64,000 nucleotides of DNA from JADFRG01 sp048054495 (lineage in GTDB: Bacteria > Chloroflexota > Anaerolineae > Anaerolineales > E44-bin32), in assembly GCA_048054495.1 (NCBI GenBank), contig JBGMQN010000113.1, positions 25,905-89,904 on the forward strand, in the 5' to 3' direction. The notes beneath the pieces are model-generated. The model made no database searches. It saw nothing but the letters and a program-made list of their open reading frames with translations, and was not told the DNA's origin. This document shows positions 42,886 to 52,171 of the stretch, in pieces. The first letter of the stretch is position 1, and every line of letters starts with the position of its first letter. Position numbers and translations under genes: made by a program.

Positions 42886-44737
42886 AACAAGAACGCAACT
42901 GGGTAGTAGTTGATTTGCACATGCATACTCCGGCTTCCAGTGACTATCGGGAGCCGGAAATTACATATTTGGATATTCTGCGAACTGCGAAAACTCGTGG
43001 TTTGCAGGTCATCGCTTTTACCGATCACAATACCGTAGCCGGAATCCGAAGCATGCAGGAGGACATTCAACGGCTGACGATGTTGGAGGAATTGGACCGC
43101 ATTCGAAAGGATGAGAAAGAGCGGCTGGNNNNNNNNNNNNNNNNNNNNNNNNNNNNNNNNNNNNNNNNNNNNNNNNNNNNNNNNNNNNNNNNNNNNNNNN
43201 NNNNNNNNNNNNNNNNNNNNNNNNNNNNCTGACGATGTTGGAGGAATTGGACCGCATTCGAAAGGATGAGAAAGAGCGGCTGGATGACTACCGGAAGCTC
43301 CAGGATGAGCTACTGGTCCTTCCCGGATTCGAGTTTACAGCCACCTTCGGGTTCCATATATTGGGGATCTTTCCGCCCGTCAAGCCGCTGAGAGAGCTTG
43401 AGCACTTGTTGCTGTCGCTCAATATCCCGCCCGGCGAAATCGACGCAGGAGCCTCCAATATCGGTGCCTCGAGCGATGTGCTGGCAGCCTATCAAATAAT
43501 CAATGAGGGAGGGGGATTGGCGATCGCCGCCCACGCCAACTCGAGCAATGGAGTAGCGATGCGGGGATTTCCAATAGGGGGCCAAACGAAGATCGCCTAC
43601 ACGCAGGATCCGAATCTGCATGCGTTGGAAGTCACTGATCTCGAAACCAAGAGCCGGCGATCGACGGCCGCGTTCTTCAACGGCACCAAGCCAGAGTACC
43701 CACGGCGCATGCACACCATTCAGGGGTCGGATGCCCACAGCCTTTCATCGGATCCGAATAGCAATAAGAAGTTTGGTGTAGGGGGACGCGCAACGGAGAT
43801 GCTTCTCCCTGAGATCTCCTTTGAAGCCATCCGGGAGCTGCTGCAGGGCAACGACTTCGCACGCACGCGACCGCACGTGGAAAAGCGCAAGGAGGAATTC
43901 GATTTTATTCAACCGGCGATCGAGGAAGGCACATCGATCGTGCAGGATTTTCACGAGAGCATGACCGTACGCGGTGGAAACCTCTACGCCATCATTGCCG
44001 ATGTTTGCGCGTTTGCCAATACGAATGGCGGAACCGTCTATGTCGGCATCGATCCGGATCGGAAGGGTAAACCGGCCGGAATCAGCAACCCCTCCGCCTC
44101 GGTGGCCAAGCTGCGGCGCGAGATCAGCAACCGAATCAGCCCACCGCTCAAGGCCCAGGTGGATGCGCAAATCACGCAAGGCGTCACTGTAGTTCGGGTC
44201 CTGGTCCCAAGAGGAGACGATCCGCCCTACGCCGTTGACGACAACAAGATCTATGTGCGCGCAGAGGCGGAGACAGGACTTGCGGTTCGGGACGAGATCG
44301 TGCAGATGGTTCGGCGCGGCGCGGTCATCGAAGAAGTGGGTCGGGATCAGCCAGAAGTGGAGGCCGAGGCTGCAAAAGGTGTTCCGGCTCCCAAGACCGG
44401 GGTCGAGATCGTTTCGGTTGAAGAACGCGAAGGTGTGAAGTACTTCACCGTGCGAGACCTGCGAAACGGCAATGTCGTGAAGAATGTGACTGAGACCTCC
44501 GCCCGCAGACTGTGGCACTATGCCATTACGCAGTACCTGAAGCTGCCTGAAGATATTCGCAAGGCGGCATCGGCGTGGGAGGGGGAACTGGGGCTGCTGC
44601 GGACGCGCGGCCGGGGCAAGAGCCGGCGCTATGATCTGACGCAAGCTTCAAACGGATCCACGCGCCTCTACTATGGGGTGACCGAGGACGGGATCCATGG
44701 GGATTGGAAGCGATTAGTGGGCAAGGAGTCCGAGTAG
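42882..44737 (+). CDS. PHP-domain protein fused to an AlbA_2/Schlafen-like DNA-binding domain
   Basis: An N-gap interrupts the gene; collapsing the gap and one 55-base duplicate joins 42882-43128 to 43284-44737 in frame, giving 566 aa. The PHP domain (1-260) shows DLHMHTP, FTDHNT and QGSDAHSL. The AlbA_2 domain (about 305-450) has FHESMTV, AFANTNGGTVYVGID and VDDNKIYVR. The last about 100 residues are charged and lack a known match. The start TTG 42882 has GGAG 7-11 bases upstream. PHP domains hydrolyse phosphoesters and AlbA_2 domains are usually nucleic-acid-related, so a nuclease or sensor is plausible; that is inference. Confidence 0.85.
43074..43283. repeat. Scaffolding artefact: second 100-N gap with identical 55-base ends
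   Basis: Bases 43074-43128 and 43229-43283 are identical (55 nt) and flank the N run 43129-43228. Collapsing to one copy restores the reading frame of the PHP-AlbA gene. The equal overlap length in both gaps suggests an assembler k-mer of 55. Confidence 0.9.
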
Positions 44738-44740
44738 TCC

Positions 44741-45235
44741 TTGAGGGTCGGCATTTTGACGGTCTCCGATCGTTCTGCAAGGGGCGAACGGGAAGATGAA
44801 TCCGGCCCGCTGCTGGCAAAATTCATACAGTCCGAGGGCTGGACCCTGGTGGAGACCACCGTCCTTCCAGATGAGGCCGCGCAGATCTCTGGTCTGCTAA
44901 AACAGTGGGGCGATTCCGGCAGGGTCGATCTGATCCTCACGACAGGTGGCACCGGATTCGCGCTCCGAGACGTAACGCCGGAAGCAACGCTGGGAGTCGT
45001 CGACCGATTGGCGCCAGGTCTGGTCGAGGCCATGCGCGCCCATAGCCTGATAAAGACCTCGCACGCCATGCTCTCCCGAGCCGTGGCTGGCATTCGCGGA
45101 AGCACGCTGATCGTGAACCTTCCGGGAAGTCCCAAAGGGGCACGCGAAAACCTCGAGGTTATTCTGCCCGTCCTGCCCCATGCAATTCAGGTGCTGGGAG
45201 ATGATCCTGGCGCGGAAGAGGGCCACTCGGCCTAA
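44741..45235 (+). CDS. mog: Molybdopterin adenylyltransferase MogA-like
   Basis: Predicted 164 aa, single MoCF domain: GILTVSDRSARGEREDESG, the TTGGTGFALRDVTPEAT loop typical of Mog/MoaB, and VNLPGSPKGARENL near the C-terminus. The enzyme adenylates molybdopterin before MoeA acts; moeA is at 4330. MoaB-like proteins have the same fold, so the split is not certain. The start is TTG 44741, 3 bases after the PHP-AlbA stop. Confidence 0.9.
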   Translation: MRVGILTVSDRSARGEREDESGPLLAKFIQSEGWTLVETTVLPDEAAQISGLLKQWGDSGRVDLILTTGGTGFALRDVTPEATLGVVDRLAPGLVEAMRAHSLIKTSHAMLSRAVAGIRGSTLIVNLPGSPKGARENLEVILPVLPHAIQVLGDDPGAEEGHSA

Positions 45236-45415
45236 GCTACGCCCCCGAGCGAAATACGCACAAATAGGTATGGCTAAGGGCAGGCGATCCGGTTAGTTTA
45301 GGTAGCTGATCCGTTGCAACATCTGTATATCGATAGCGAACCGGGGTGAGCTGAGAGCGCCAGACCTCAGAGTAGAATTCCTCCTTGCAGTTCGAAATCC
45401 ACATCGGAGTCTAAA
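45236..45415. other. Intergenic region upstream of the holin-phosphodiesterase fusion
   Basis: About 180 bases without a gene. TAGAAT (45373-45378) is a possible -10, and GGAG (45406-45409) is the ribosome site for the TTG at 45416. No terminator was seen. Confidence 0.4.
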
Positions 45416-47527
45416 TTGACCGAAAATATCCGGAATCCACGTCGAAGAAGCGCGGTCGTTCGCATTCTCGTTATTTGGGCGATACAAACCGCCGCGCTGA
45501 TCATCATGGCGTTTCTGTTAAAGGGAGTAACGATTGACAGCTTCGGTACCGCGATATGGGCGGTCGCAATCATCGGGCTGCTGAATGCCTTGCTCTGGCC
45601 TCTGCTTAGCTTTGTCCTGGTGCCATTTGCGGTGCTTACCTTGGGCATTGGCGCCCTGCTTCTCAACGGACTCTTTGTCTTCATTGCCGCACTGCTGGTA
45701 GATGGCTTCGATATCAACGGCTTCTGGGCCGCATTCTGGCTTGCCCTCGGAATGTCGGCCATCAACATCATCCTCAGTACGCTGTTGACTATTGACGACG
45801 ACAACTCCTGGTACCGCAATCAAGTGCGGAGGCGCATGAAGCGCATTGCCAAGCCGGAGCCGACGGATGTGCCTGGGGTGATCTTTCTCGAGATCGACGG
45901 ACTGGCGCAGCCCGTTCTAGAGCAGGCGCTTGAGGAGGGATATTTGCCGACCCTGAAGTCCTGGATCGACAGCGGCAGCCACGTCATCACAGGTTGGGAG
46001 CCCGACACCTCTTCGCAGACTTCGGCCAGCCAGGCCGGCATTCTACACGGCGACAATTCGAACATCCCGGCATTTCGCTGGTACGACAAGGCCTCCCAGC
46101 AGATTATCGCCTCCAGCGACGCCAAGATGCTGCCCGCTATTGAGAAGCAGCTCTCCAATGGGGATGGGCTGCTCAGCAACGACGGCGCGAGTCGTGGGAA
46201 CTTGTTCTCGGGGGATGCGCCGTACGTCATGGCGACCGCCAGTACGATTCTTGATAAAGACAAGTTCCACACTTCTGAATTTCAGGCTTACTTCGGCAAT
46301 CCCTACAACACTTCGCGCACCATCTTGCTTCTGATCTGGGACATGTTCCTGGAATGGCGTCAGTTTCGCCGCGCACGCAAGAACAACATTCAGCCCATCC
46401 TGGACAAACATCATCGAGGCGGGATCTACCCGGTGCTGCGAGGCTTTATGACGGTCGTCATGCGAGAGCTGAACATCTATACGATTCTGGGCGATATTTT
46501 CGCCGGTCGATCTGTGGTCTACGCAACTTTCGTCGGCTACGATGAGATCGCCCACCACTCAGGCGTGCTGGATCCGGGGGCGTTCGACATTCTGTACAAG
46601 CTGGATCAGCAAATCCGCCGCTTGGCGACCGCAGTGCCTGAAGCGCCTCGACCCTATCACTTCGTGATCCTATCGGATCATGGTCAGACGGGAGGGGCAA
46701 CTTTTAAGCAGCGCTACGGCAAATCGCTGCAGGAATATGTACAAGAGCTCATGGAAACCGAAGGCGAGGTGGTCGGAGAGCAAGCCGGCGGCGAGGACTG
46801 GGGCCATTTGAATGCCTATATCACTGACACAATTCAGAACGAAAATTCGGCCAGCTCCAAGGTGGCCGCACGCGCGCTCAAGGGTCGGATCAAAGATGGT
46901 CAGGTGTCGATAGGTCCCGGGGCAGAAGATGCCGCCGAGATTGACGGTGAAACGGATGAAGAGCAGCAGGCCGACGTAGTAGCATTGGCCTCAGGCAATC
47001 TGGGATTGATATCGTTCACCAAGTGGCCCGAAAGGATGTCTCAGGAGCAGATTGATGAGGCTTTTCCGGCCGTCCTTCCTGGGCTCCGGGAACATGAACT
47101 TATTGGATTCGTCATGGTACGTTCGAAGAAGCATGGGCCCGTTGTTTATGGCAACGGCGGTACCTACTATCTCCGGGAGGATCGGGTGGAAGGCACAAAT
47201 CCGCTGGAGGTATACGGCCCCAACGCGGCAAGTCACCTGCGCCGCACCGACAGCTTCCCGAATTGCCCGGACATCCTGGTCAACAGTTTCTACGATCCCG
47301 AGACCCATGAGGGCGCCGCCTTCGAGGAATTGATTGGCTTCCATGGCGGACTTGGAGGGATGCAAACTCAACCCTTTATCCTGCATCCAGCGGAGCTCGA
47401 GGCAAGTGGTGAAATGGTCGGAACCGCCAGTGTCTATCGGGTCTGCAAGGGGTGGCTGGACGAGCTGCACGGACCAACACCCTCAAGACAAGCTATCGAG
47501 AGTCTACAAGTTCCGGCAACTCAGTAG
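45416..47527 (+). CDS. Phage-holin-like membrane domain fused to a type I phosphodiesterase
   Basis: Predicted 703 aa. Four membrane helices at about 15-130 match the mycobacterial 4TM holin superfamily (PF04020). From about 150 a type I phosphodiesterase/nucleotide pyrophosphatase follows: IFLEIDGL, the nucleophile region TSSQTSASQAG, FVGYDEIAHHSG and ILSDHGQTGG hold the metal ligands and nucleophile. The catalytic part may act at the membrane on lipid or nucleotide phosphates. TTG 45416 has GGAG 6 bases upstream. This two-part layout occurs in some Actinobacteria and Chloroflexota. Confidence 0.85.
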   Translation: MTENIRNPRRRSAVVRILVIWAIQTAALIIMAFLLKGVTIDSFGTAIWAVAIIGLLNALLWPLLSFVLVPFAVLTLGIGALLLNGLFVFIAALLVDGFDINGFWAAFWLALGMSAINIILSTLLTIDDDNSWYRNQVRRRMKRIAKPEPTDVPGVIFLEIDGLAQPVLEQALEEGYLPTLKSWIDSGSHVITGWEPDTSSQTSASQAGILHGDNSNIPAFRWYDKASQQIIASSDAKMLPAIEKQLSNGDGLLSNDGASRGNLFSGDAPYVMATASTILDKDKFHTSEFQAYFGNPYNTSRTILLLIWDMFLEWRQFRRARKNNIQPILDKHHRGGIYPVLRGFMTVVMRELNIYTILGDIFAGRSVVYATFVGYDEIAHHSGVLDPGAFDILYKLDQQIRRLATAVPEAPRPYHFVILSDHGQTGGATFKQRYGKSLQEYVQELMETEGEVVGEQAGGEDWGHLNAYITDTIQNENSASSKVAARALKGRIKDGQVSIGPGAEDAAEIDGETDEEQQADVVALASGNLGLISFTKWPERMSQEQIDEAFPAVLPGLREHELIGFVMVRSKKHGPVVYGNGGTYYLREDRVEGTNPLEVYGPNAASHLRRTDSFPNCPDILVNSFYDPETHEGAAFEELIGFHGGLGGMQTQPFILHPAELEASGEMVGTASVYRVCKGWLDELHGPTPSRQAIESLQVPATQ

Positions 47528-47595
47528 ACACGCCCTGGCTTGCGCATAGCCATAGCCCCACACTGCGCAGCTTAGGGTTAGGCTGGCGAAAGTGG

Positions 47596-47607
47596 TAGAC
47601 TCGCCGC
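47596..47607 (+). promoter_or_regulatory. Leaderless-type promoter element of pgeF
   Basis: TAGACT (47596-47601) is exactly 6 bases before the ATG at 47608. TTAGGG (47572-47577) gives a weak -35 with an 18-base spacer. Confidence 0.45.
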
Positions 47608-48390
47608 ATGCCATTTCGGGAAGCTGAAGGTCTACGCTTCTTCCAATTCGAATCCCTAGCAGATTCCAACCTAGACCACGCAATTCTGACCCGGAATGGT
47701 GGGGTGAGCCCCGCGCCATGGAACTCGCTCAATTATGGCCGTACAGTCGGAGATGAAGACGAACGCGTCACCAAAAACATCGCGCGCGGGCTAGGCGCAA
47801 TGGGTCAGGCCCTCGATCAGGCGTTCGACGTGTGGCAAGTACACTCGGCAACGGTTGTTCGCACAGACGAACCCAATCTCGCGGGCGGTCACCTGAAAGC
47901 GGACGCCATCATAACCGACCGTCCGGATGTGACGCTCATGATGCGTTTTGCAGATTGTGTGCCGATCATGATCTATGACCCTCACCGGCGGGCAGCAGGT
48001 GTGGCGCATGCCGGCTGGCTGGGTACCGCGCGCGGGGTGGCGACTGAGCTGGTGCAGAGCCTGCAAAAGGAATATGGATGCAGGCCGGAGGATCTAGTGG
48101 CAGGGATCGGGCCCTCCATCGGACCCGACCACTATCCAGTCGGCGAAGACGTAGTTATGCAGTTCGAGGAATCGATCGGGGATCCGGCGCACGATCACCT
48201 CCACTCGATCGGCGGGTCCGTGCATCTAGACCTATGGAGCGCAAACGAGGCACAGCTGCATTCAGCAGGTGTGCGATCCATTGAAGTATCTGAGATCTGT
48301 ACGGCATGTAACCTGCAAGACTGGTACTCGCATCGCGGAGAGAACGGCAGCACCGGACGCTTTGGAGCGCACCTTGCCATCCGTAGCTGA
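47608..48390 (+). CDS. PgeF/YfiH-family multicopper-like purine or peptidoglycan-editing enzyme
   Basis: Predicted 260 aa. The metal or catalytic residues lie in QVHSATVV, ADCVPIMIYD and GVAHAGWLGTARGV, the set that defines the YfiH/LACC1 family. Members act as peptidoglycan editing factors or as purine nucleoside enzymes, and PNP also lies in this window. The stop overlaps the YggS gene by 17 bases, a gene order seen in many bacteria. Confidence 0.92.
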   Translation: MPFREAEGLRFFQFESLADSNLDHAILTRNGGVSPAPWNSLNYGRTVGDEDERVTKNIARGLGAMGQALDQAFDVWQVHSATVVRTDEPNLAGGHLKADAIITDRPDVTLMMRFADCVPIMIYDPHRRAAGVAHAGWLGTARGVATELVQSLQKEYGCRPEDLVAGIGPSIGPDHYPVGEDVVMQFEESIGDPAHDHLHSIGGSVHLDLWSANEAQLHSAGVRSIEVSEICTACNLQDWYSHRGENGSTGRFGAHLAIRS

Positions 48391-49102
48391 AATTCAGGTA
48401 CAGGAACGACTGAACGAAGTCCAGGAGCGGATCCATGCCGCGGCAAATCGGGCGGATCGTGATGTGCATGCGATCCGAATTGTAGGGATAACGAAGTCAC
48501 ACCCACAGGAGTTCGTGCGAGCCGCCCACGAAGCGGGACTCCGGCTGATTGGTGAGAACCGGGTCGAGGAGGCCCTCCCTAAACGGGCTGCCACTGACGA
48601 CCTGGCCGATCTGGAATGGCACATGGTCGGACACATACAAAGCCGCAAGGCAAGGACGGTGGTTCAGATCTTTGACGCAGTGCACTCGGTGGATCGTTCC
48701 AAGATCGCGGATCGATTGAACCGTGAGGCGGAGCGGGCGGGAACTCGCTTGCCAGTTCTTCTGGAATGCAATGTATCGGGTGAGGCCTCGAAATGGGGCT
48801 GGCCGCTCACCGATGAGGCGAGCTGGCCAGAGACTGCGGAAGAGTTTGCCCGAATTTGCGAATTGCCGAGCCTGGAGGTTCGAGGATTGATGACCATGGC
48901 CCCCATGGTTATTGAACCGGAGCGCGTTCGTCCAGTCTTTCAGAGGTTACGAGCGTTGCGGGATTACCTGCGGCAGGCCGTCTCGGTCGATTGGTCGGAG
49001 CTTTCAATGGGAATGACGGAAGATTACGAAATCGCGGTGGAGGAGGGAGCCACTCTGCTGCGCATTGGCCGGGCGATATTTGGACCCCGGGCGACCGGAT
49101 AG
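48374..49102 (+). CDS. PLP homeostasis protein YggS
   Basis: Predicted 242 aa. The PLP-binding Lys is in IVGITKSHP near the start of the barrel. WHMVGHIQSRKA, ECNVSGEASKWGW, GLMTMAP and LSMGMTEDYEIAVEEGATLLRIG carry the conserved phosphate-binding and active-site loops. The protein keeps pyridoxal phosphate pools balanced. TTG 48374 has GGAG 6 bases upstream and lies inside pgeF. YggT and DUF167 follow, the common cluster. Confidence 0.93.
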   Translation: MPSVAEIQVQERLNEVQERIHAAANRADRDVHAIRIVGITKSHPQEFVRAAHEAGLRLIGENRVEEALPKRAATDDLADLEWHMVGHIQSRKARTVVQIFDAVHSVDRSKIADRLNREAERAGTRLPVLLECNVSGEASKWGWPLTDEASWPETAEEFARICELPSLEVRGLMTMAPMVIEPERVRPVFQRLRALRDYLRQAVSVDWSELSMGMTEDYEIAVEEGATLLRIGRAIFGPRATG

Positions 49103-49161
49103 GAAATGCTTCCTCGGGCGAACCGGCTCGAATCTATGGGATAATTGCGGAAAGCGGCACT

Positions 49162-49413
49162 ATGGACCTGATTGTTGAAATAGTTGGTCTCGTTTTCACA
49201 TTTTTATGGATCGTAGTGCTCGCCGATGTCATCGTCAGCTGGGTCCTTGACCCGTTCCACCCCATTCGAAGGTTCACGGGTTCGATCGTGCAGCCTATGC
49301 TGGATCCGATCCGACGCTTCGTCCCACCCGTCAGTGGGATCGATCTTAGCCCCCTGGTCTTGCTCATCTTGTTGGATATCGCCCGTAGGCTGGTCGTGGG
49401 CGTACTCACGTAG
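49162..49413 (+). CDS. YggT-family membrane protein
   Basis: Predicted 83 aa with two membrane helices (IVGLVFTFLWIVVLADVIVSW and LVLLILLDIARRLV). The pair is joined by the conserved LDPFHPIRRFTGSIVQPMLDPIRR stretch (only the core DPIRR is diagnostic). ATG 49162 is 16 bases after GATAAT. YggT proteins sit beside yggS in many genomes and may help in division or osmotic adaptation. Confidence 0.88.
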   Translation: MDLIVEIVGLVFTFLWIVVLADVIVSWVLDPFHPIRRFTGSIVQPMLDPIRRFVPPVSGIDLSPLVLLILLDIARRLVVGVLT

Positions 49414-49421
49414 GCAATCAA

Positions 49422-49730
49422 ATGCGCAGCTTTAAACTTCACAACGGCAAACACGGCGCGGCGCTAAGCATTAGGGTGACTCCCCGCGCTCGAAAGAGCG
49501 AAGTTGGGGGTATACGAGAAGATGGAACGCTTCGGATCCGAATTCAGGAGCCGCCCGTGGAGGGCAAGGCAAATCGCGCCTTGATTGCTTTTCTATCCAA
49601 GGTGCTTGGCGTGCGCAAGAATCAGATTGAGATTGTGGCCGGCCAAAAGGGGCTGGATAAGATTGTGGCAATTGAGGCCATGACCGCCGCAGAGGTCGAG
49701 AATCGGATCCAAGGCTATCTGGACACCTGA
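49422..49730 (+). CDS. DUF167 (YggU) family protein
   Basis: Predicted 102 aa. VTPRARKSEV, then EPPVEGKANRALIAFLSKVLGV and IVAGQKGLDKIVAIE follow the DUF167 pattern. Start 8 bases after the yggT stop. Function unknown; the family usually travels with yggT. Confidence 0.9.
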   Translation: MRSFKLHNGKHGAALSIRVTPRARKSEVGGIREDGTLRIRIQEPPVEGKANRALIAFLSKVLGVRKNQIEIVAGQKGLDKIVAIEAMTAAEVENRIQGYLDT

Positions 49731-49735
49731 TAGGA

Positions 49736-52171
49736 CTAGTATCCGAATTTCAGCGGGTCGGGCAAGCGGACACCCGTCGTAGACAAGCGCCAGAGCGATT
49801 CAAATGCGACGTCTCGCAAGTGGTCATCTCCCGACTCGAGTGCTTTATAAAGCTCGAGCGTCAACTCCTCCCCCGCTCCCCAGCCGAGCACCTCGAGTGA
49901 GGCGATCTTCTCATCAAACGAACCATTGCTCAATGCACGTCGCAACATCTCAGTAGCCGCCTTGCCCGGTGCAACTCCTAGGCCCTCTTTGGCCGCATAT
50001 GCGATTATCCATGGCAGCTCCGCCGGCTCATTTGGAGGCGGATAGATCTTCCAGGGAGGATTGAGCCTGCGATCGAGGGCTTCGGCCGCCGCACCGCGTA
50101 CGATCCACTCTTCGTCATCTACTTTGACTCTCTCTAATACTTTGATCGCCCACTCGTCTTGAATCCGAGCCAAGCCGAATGCAGCTGCGCGACGGGTCAT
50201 GATTTCCTCGTGCTCCGCAGCCTCCCGCAACATTCCGTAGCCTTCATCTGGGTGGACCGCGAGCGCCTCCGCCGCCGCCAGTCGGAGTTGTTCATCCCCG
50301 CCCAACAGCGCTTGTCCCAGCCCTTCCAGCGCGGCATCGCTGCCGATAGCCCCCAGCGCCAGGCACGCGGCCTGCCTCACAAGAGGCTCCGAATCTCCCT
50401 GGGCGATCGTGACCAGGCGTTCCGCTGAATCCTCATCCGCCATACCCCCAAGACCCAGGCACGCAAGCACACGGCTGGAGGTCGCCTGTGATTTCAGCAT
50501 TCGTGTGAACAATATATTGACCGATTGCTCATTGGCCTTGGCAAGCGCATGCACCCCACGTAGACGCAAACCGTACGGTCTGGCGGTGTCTTGAACCATC
50601 ATTGCCACTTCGCGGAGCAGCTTGCCGCGCCACTCGGCCTTGCTCGAAGAATCCGGAAGCCAGCGGGCGCTGTTGAGCAGACCCGCCTCCAATGGCTCAG
50701 CATTCGAGTTCAAGGCCCGCATGACAGCCGACTCGGGATCACCGAGCACGGCATAGTAGTGCAGGGCCTTGGATGCCGGTTCCCACTTGGCGCTCTCGAG
50801 GCCTTCCGATAGCTCACTCCTGGCCATGGCTCGCGCTCCAAAGTAGGCGCCGATCGCGGGTTGGAAGAATGAGATGTTGCCACCCGATCTGCGAACCAAG
50901 ATGCCGGCTTCGACCAAGCTTGGGATCGGAATCCCATTTGGAAGGGCACGCTCAGGGATGGCAGCTTTGCCGGCTTTCAGCCAGGCCAAGGCCACTTCCT
51001 CTGTATGCCGCTGCTCCTCGGGAGAGAGCACGCGCGCGGCGTAGGATTCCACATCGTCCACTGCTCGCTGACCTCGAACATCGCCGGCGTATGCTGTCCA
51101 AACCCGAAGCGTAATCTCGGCCGGAGTTCGGCCGCGCGTGGTCCCGGCCAGCCAGCCATTTATCAGGGCCGGGTCAATTTCCGAGATGCGACTCTTAGGC
51201 CGGTTTGGAACGACATACTCATTCCAGGATCGGCCCCACTTGGAATAAAACTCGCGCTGCATGCGTTCCGTCCAGGGAGCAATCGGAACCGGTGTCAGGT
51301 TCGCCTGTGCCAATCCGTCGAGCATGGCCGTTGGGCCGGCGGCTACGATTCGAAGCTCCTTATGCTGAGTGCGCAGTTCTTTCAGCCAGGTCGAAATTTC
51401 GGGGAGATCCTCGGAGGGCATCTCATCCAACCCATCTAAGAGCAGGAGAGCATTTCCGCTTTCAAAGTGCTTTTGAATGTAGCTGGGCAGCATGGCCGCC
51501 ACGCTCGGCGATACGGTTCGTTGAGCGGCTTCGATCACCGGTTCAAGTGCATTCCGGTGGCCCTTGAGCGGTAGGTCCGCGGCATGTACAAGAATGGGGA
51601 CCTTGCCCGCGAGCTCGCCAAGCGCCGCATCGCGGTTCGCAAGCCGGATCGCTAGATAAGCCAGAGCCGTTGATCGGCCACTGCCCGGATCGCCCGTGAG
51701 CATCAGATCCGCGCCGTTGCTCAACGCTTCACTGAGCGAAAGCGTGCGCGCCACATACACACCGGACAAGTAGGTGAAATCTGGAAGATTCGGCAAAACC
51801 CCAACCGTGTCTTGTGGAAGATCGCTATCACTCGATGGATCGGAAGGAGCCGGCGGGACCAGTACGCGTGGCGGGATGAGGATTTCGTCCAGCGCCAGAA
51901 TAGCCCGGGCAAGGTGCATTGTCTCCGCGCGGGAAACGAGTTCGATCTGGTAGCGGTCAATAGCCCGGCTTGTGAGCCCTGACCGCAGCGATTTGAGCTG
52001 CTCTTTGATCCTTGCGATCACCCAGACAAAGGCCGGCTTGAGCCTGGCCAGGAGCAGCCCGACGAGAATGCCGGCTACCAGACCAACGATAAATTCTTCG
52101 AAGTCAAACCGTATTCCGAAAGGTCCGAAGGGTCCGAAAATCGCTAGCCTCCGTACAGGATTCGGCCACAC
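49736..52171 (-). CDS. Membrane-anchored NACHT NTPase with HEAT repeats
   Basis: Predicted 811 aa from a GTG at 52171, or 801 aa from ATT 52141. One membrane helix (FIVGLVAGILVGLLLARL) near residue 30, then a NACHT domain: Walker A GDPGSGRST carries Arg for the usual Lys, and Walker B is LLLLDGLDEMPSED. The C-terminal half is about eight HEAT-type repeats (LVRQAACLALGAIGSD and similar). The GTG has no ribosome site, whereas GGAGG (52152-52148) stands 6 bases before ATT 52141. STAND-type NTPases with HEAT repeats occur in signalling and defence. It lies downstream of the CT398 gene on the same strand. Confidence 0.85.
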   Translation of the reverse strand: MWPNPVRRLAIFGPFGPFGIRFDFEEFIVGLVAGILVGLLLARLKPAFVWVIARIKEQLKSLRSGLTSRAIDRYQIELVSRAETMHLARAILALDEILIPPRVLVPPAPSDPSSDSDLPQDTVGVLPNLPDFTYLSGVYVARTLSLSEALSNGADLMLTGDPGSGRSTALAYLAIRLANRDAALGELAGKVPILVHAADLPLKGHRNALEPVIEAAQRTVSPSVAAMLPSYIQKHFESGNALLLLDGLDEMPSEDLPEISTWLKELRTQHKELRIVAAGPTAMLDGLAQANLTPVPIAPWTERMQREFYSKWGRSWNEYVVPNRPKSRISEIDPALINGWLAGTTRGRTPAEITLRVWTAYAGDVRGQRAVDDVESYAARVLSPEEQRHTEEVALAWLKAGKAAIPERALPNGIPIPSLVEAGILVRRSGGNISFFQPAIGAYFGARAMARSELSEGLESAKWEPASKALHYYAVLGDPESAVMRALNSNAEPLEAGLLNSARWLPDSSSKAEWRGKLLREVAMMVQDTARPYGLRLRGVHALAKANEQSVNILFTRMLKSQATSSRVLACLGLGGMADEDSAERLVTIAQGDSEPLVRQAACLALGAIGSDAALEGLGQALLGGDEQLRLAAAEALAVHPDEGYGMLREAAEHEEIMTRRAAAFGLARIQDEWAIKVLERVKVDDEEWIVRGAAAEALDRRLNPPWKIYPPPNEPAELPWIIAYAAKEGLGVAPGKAATEMLRRALSNGSFDEKIASLEVLGWGAGEELTLELYKALESGDDHLRDVAFESLWRLSTTGVRLPDPLKFGY

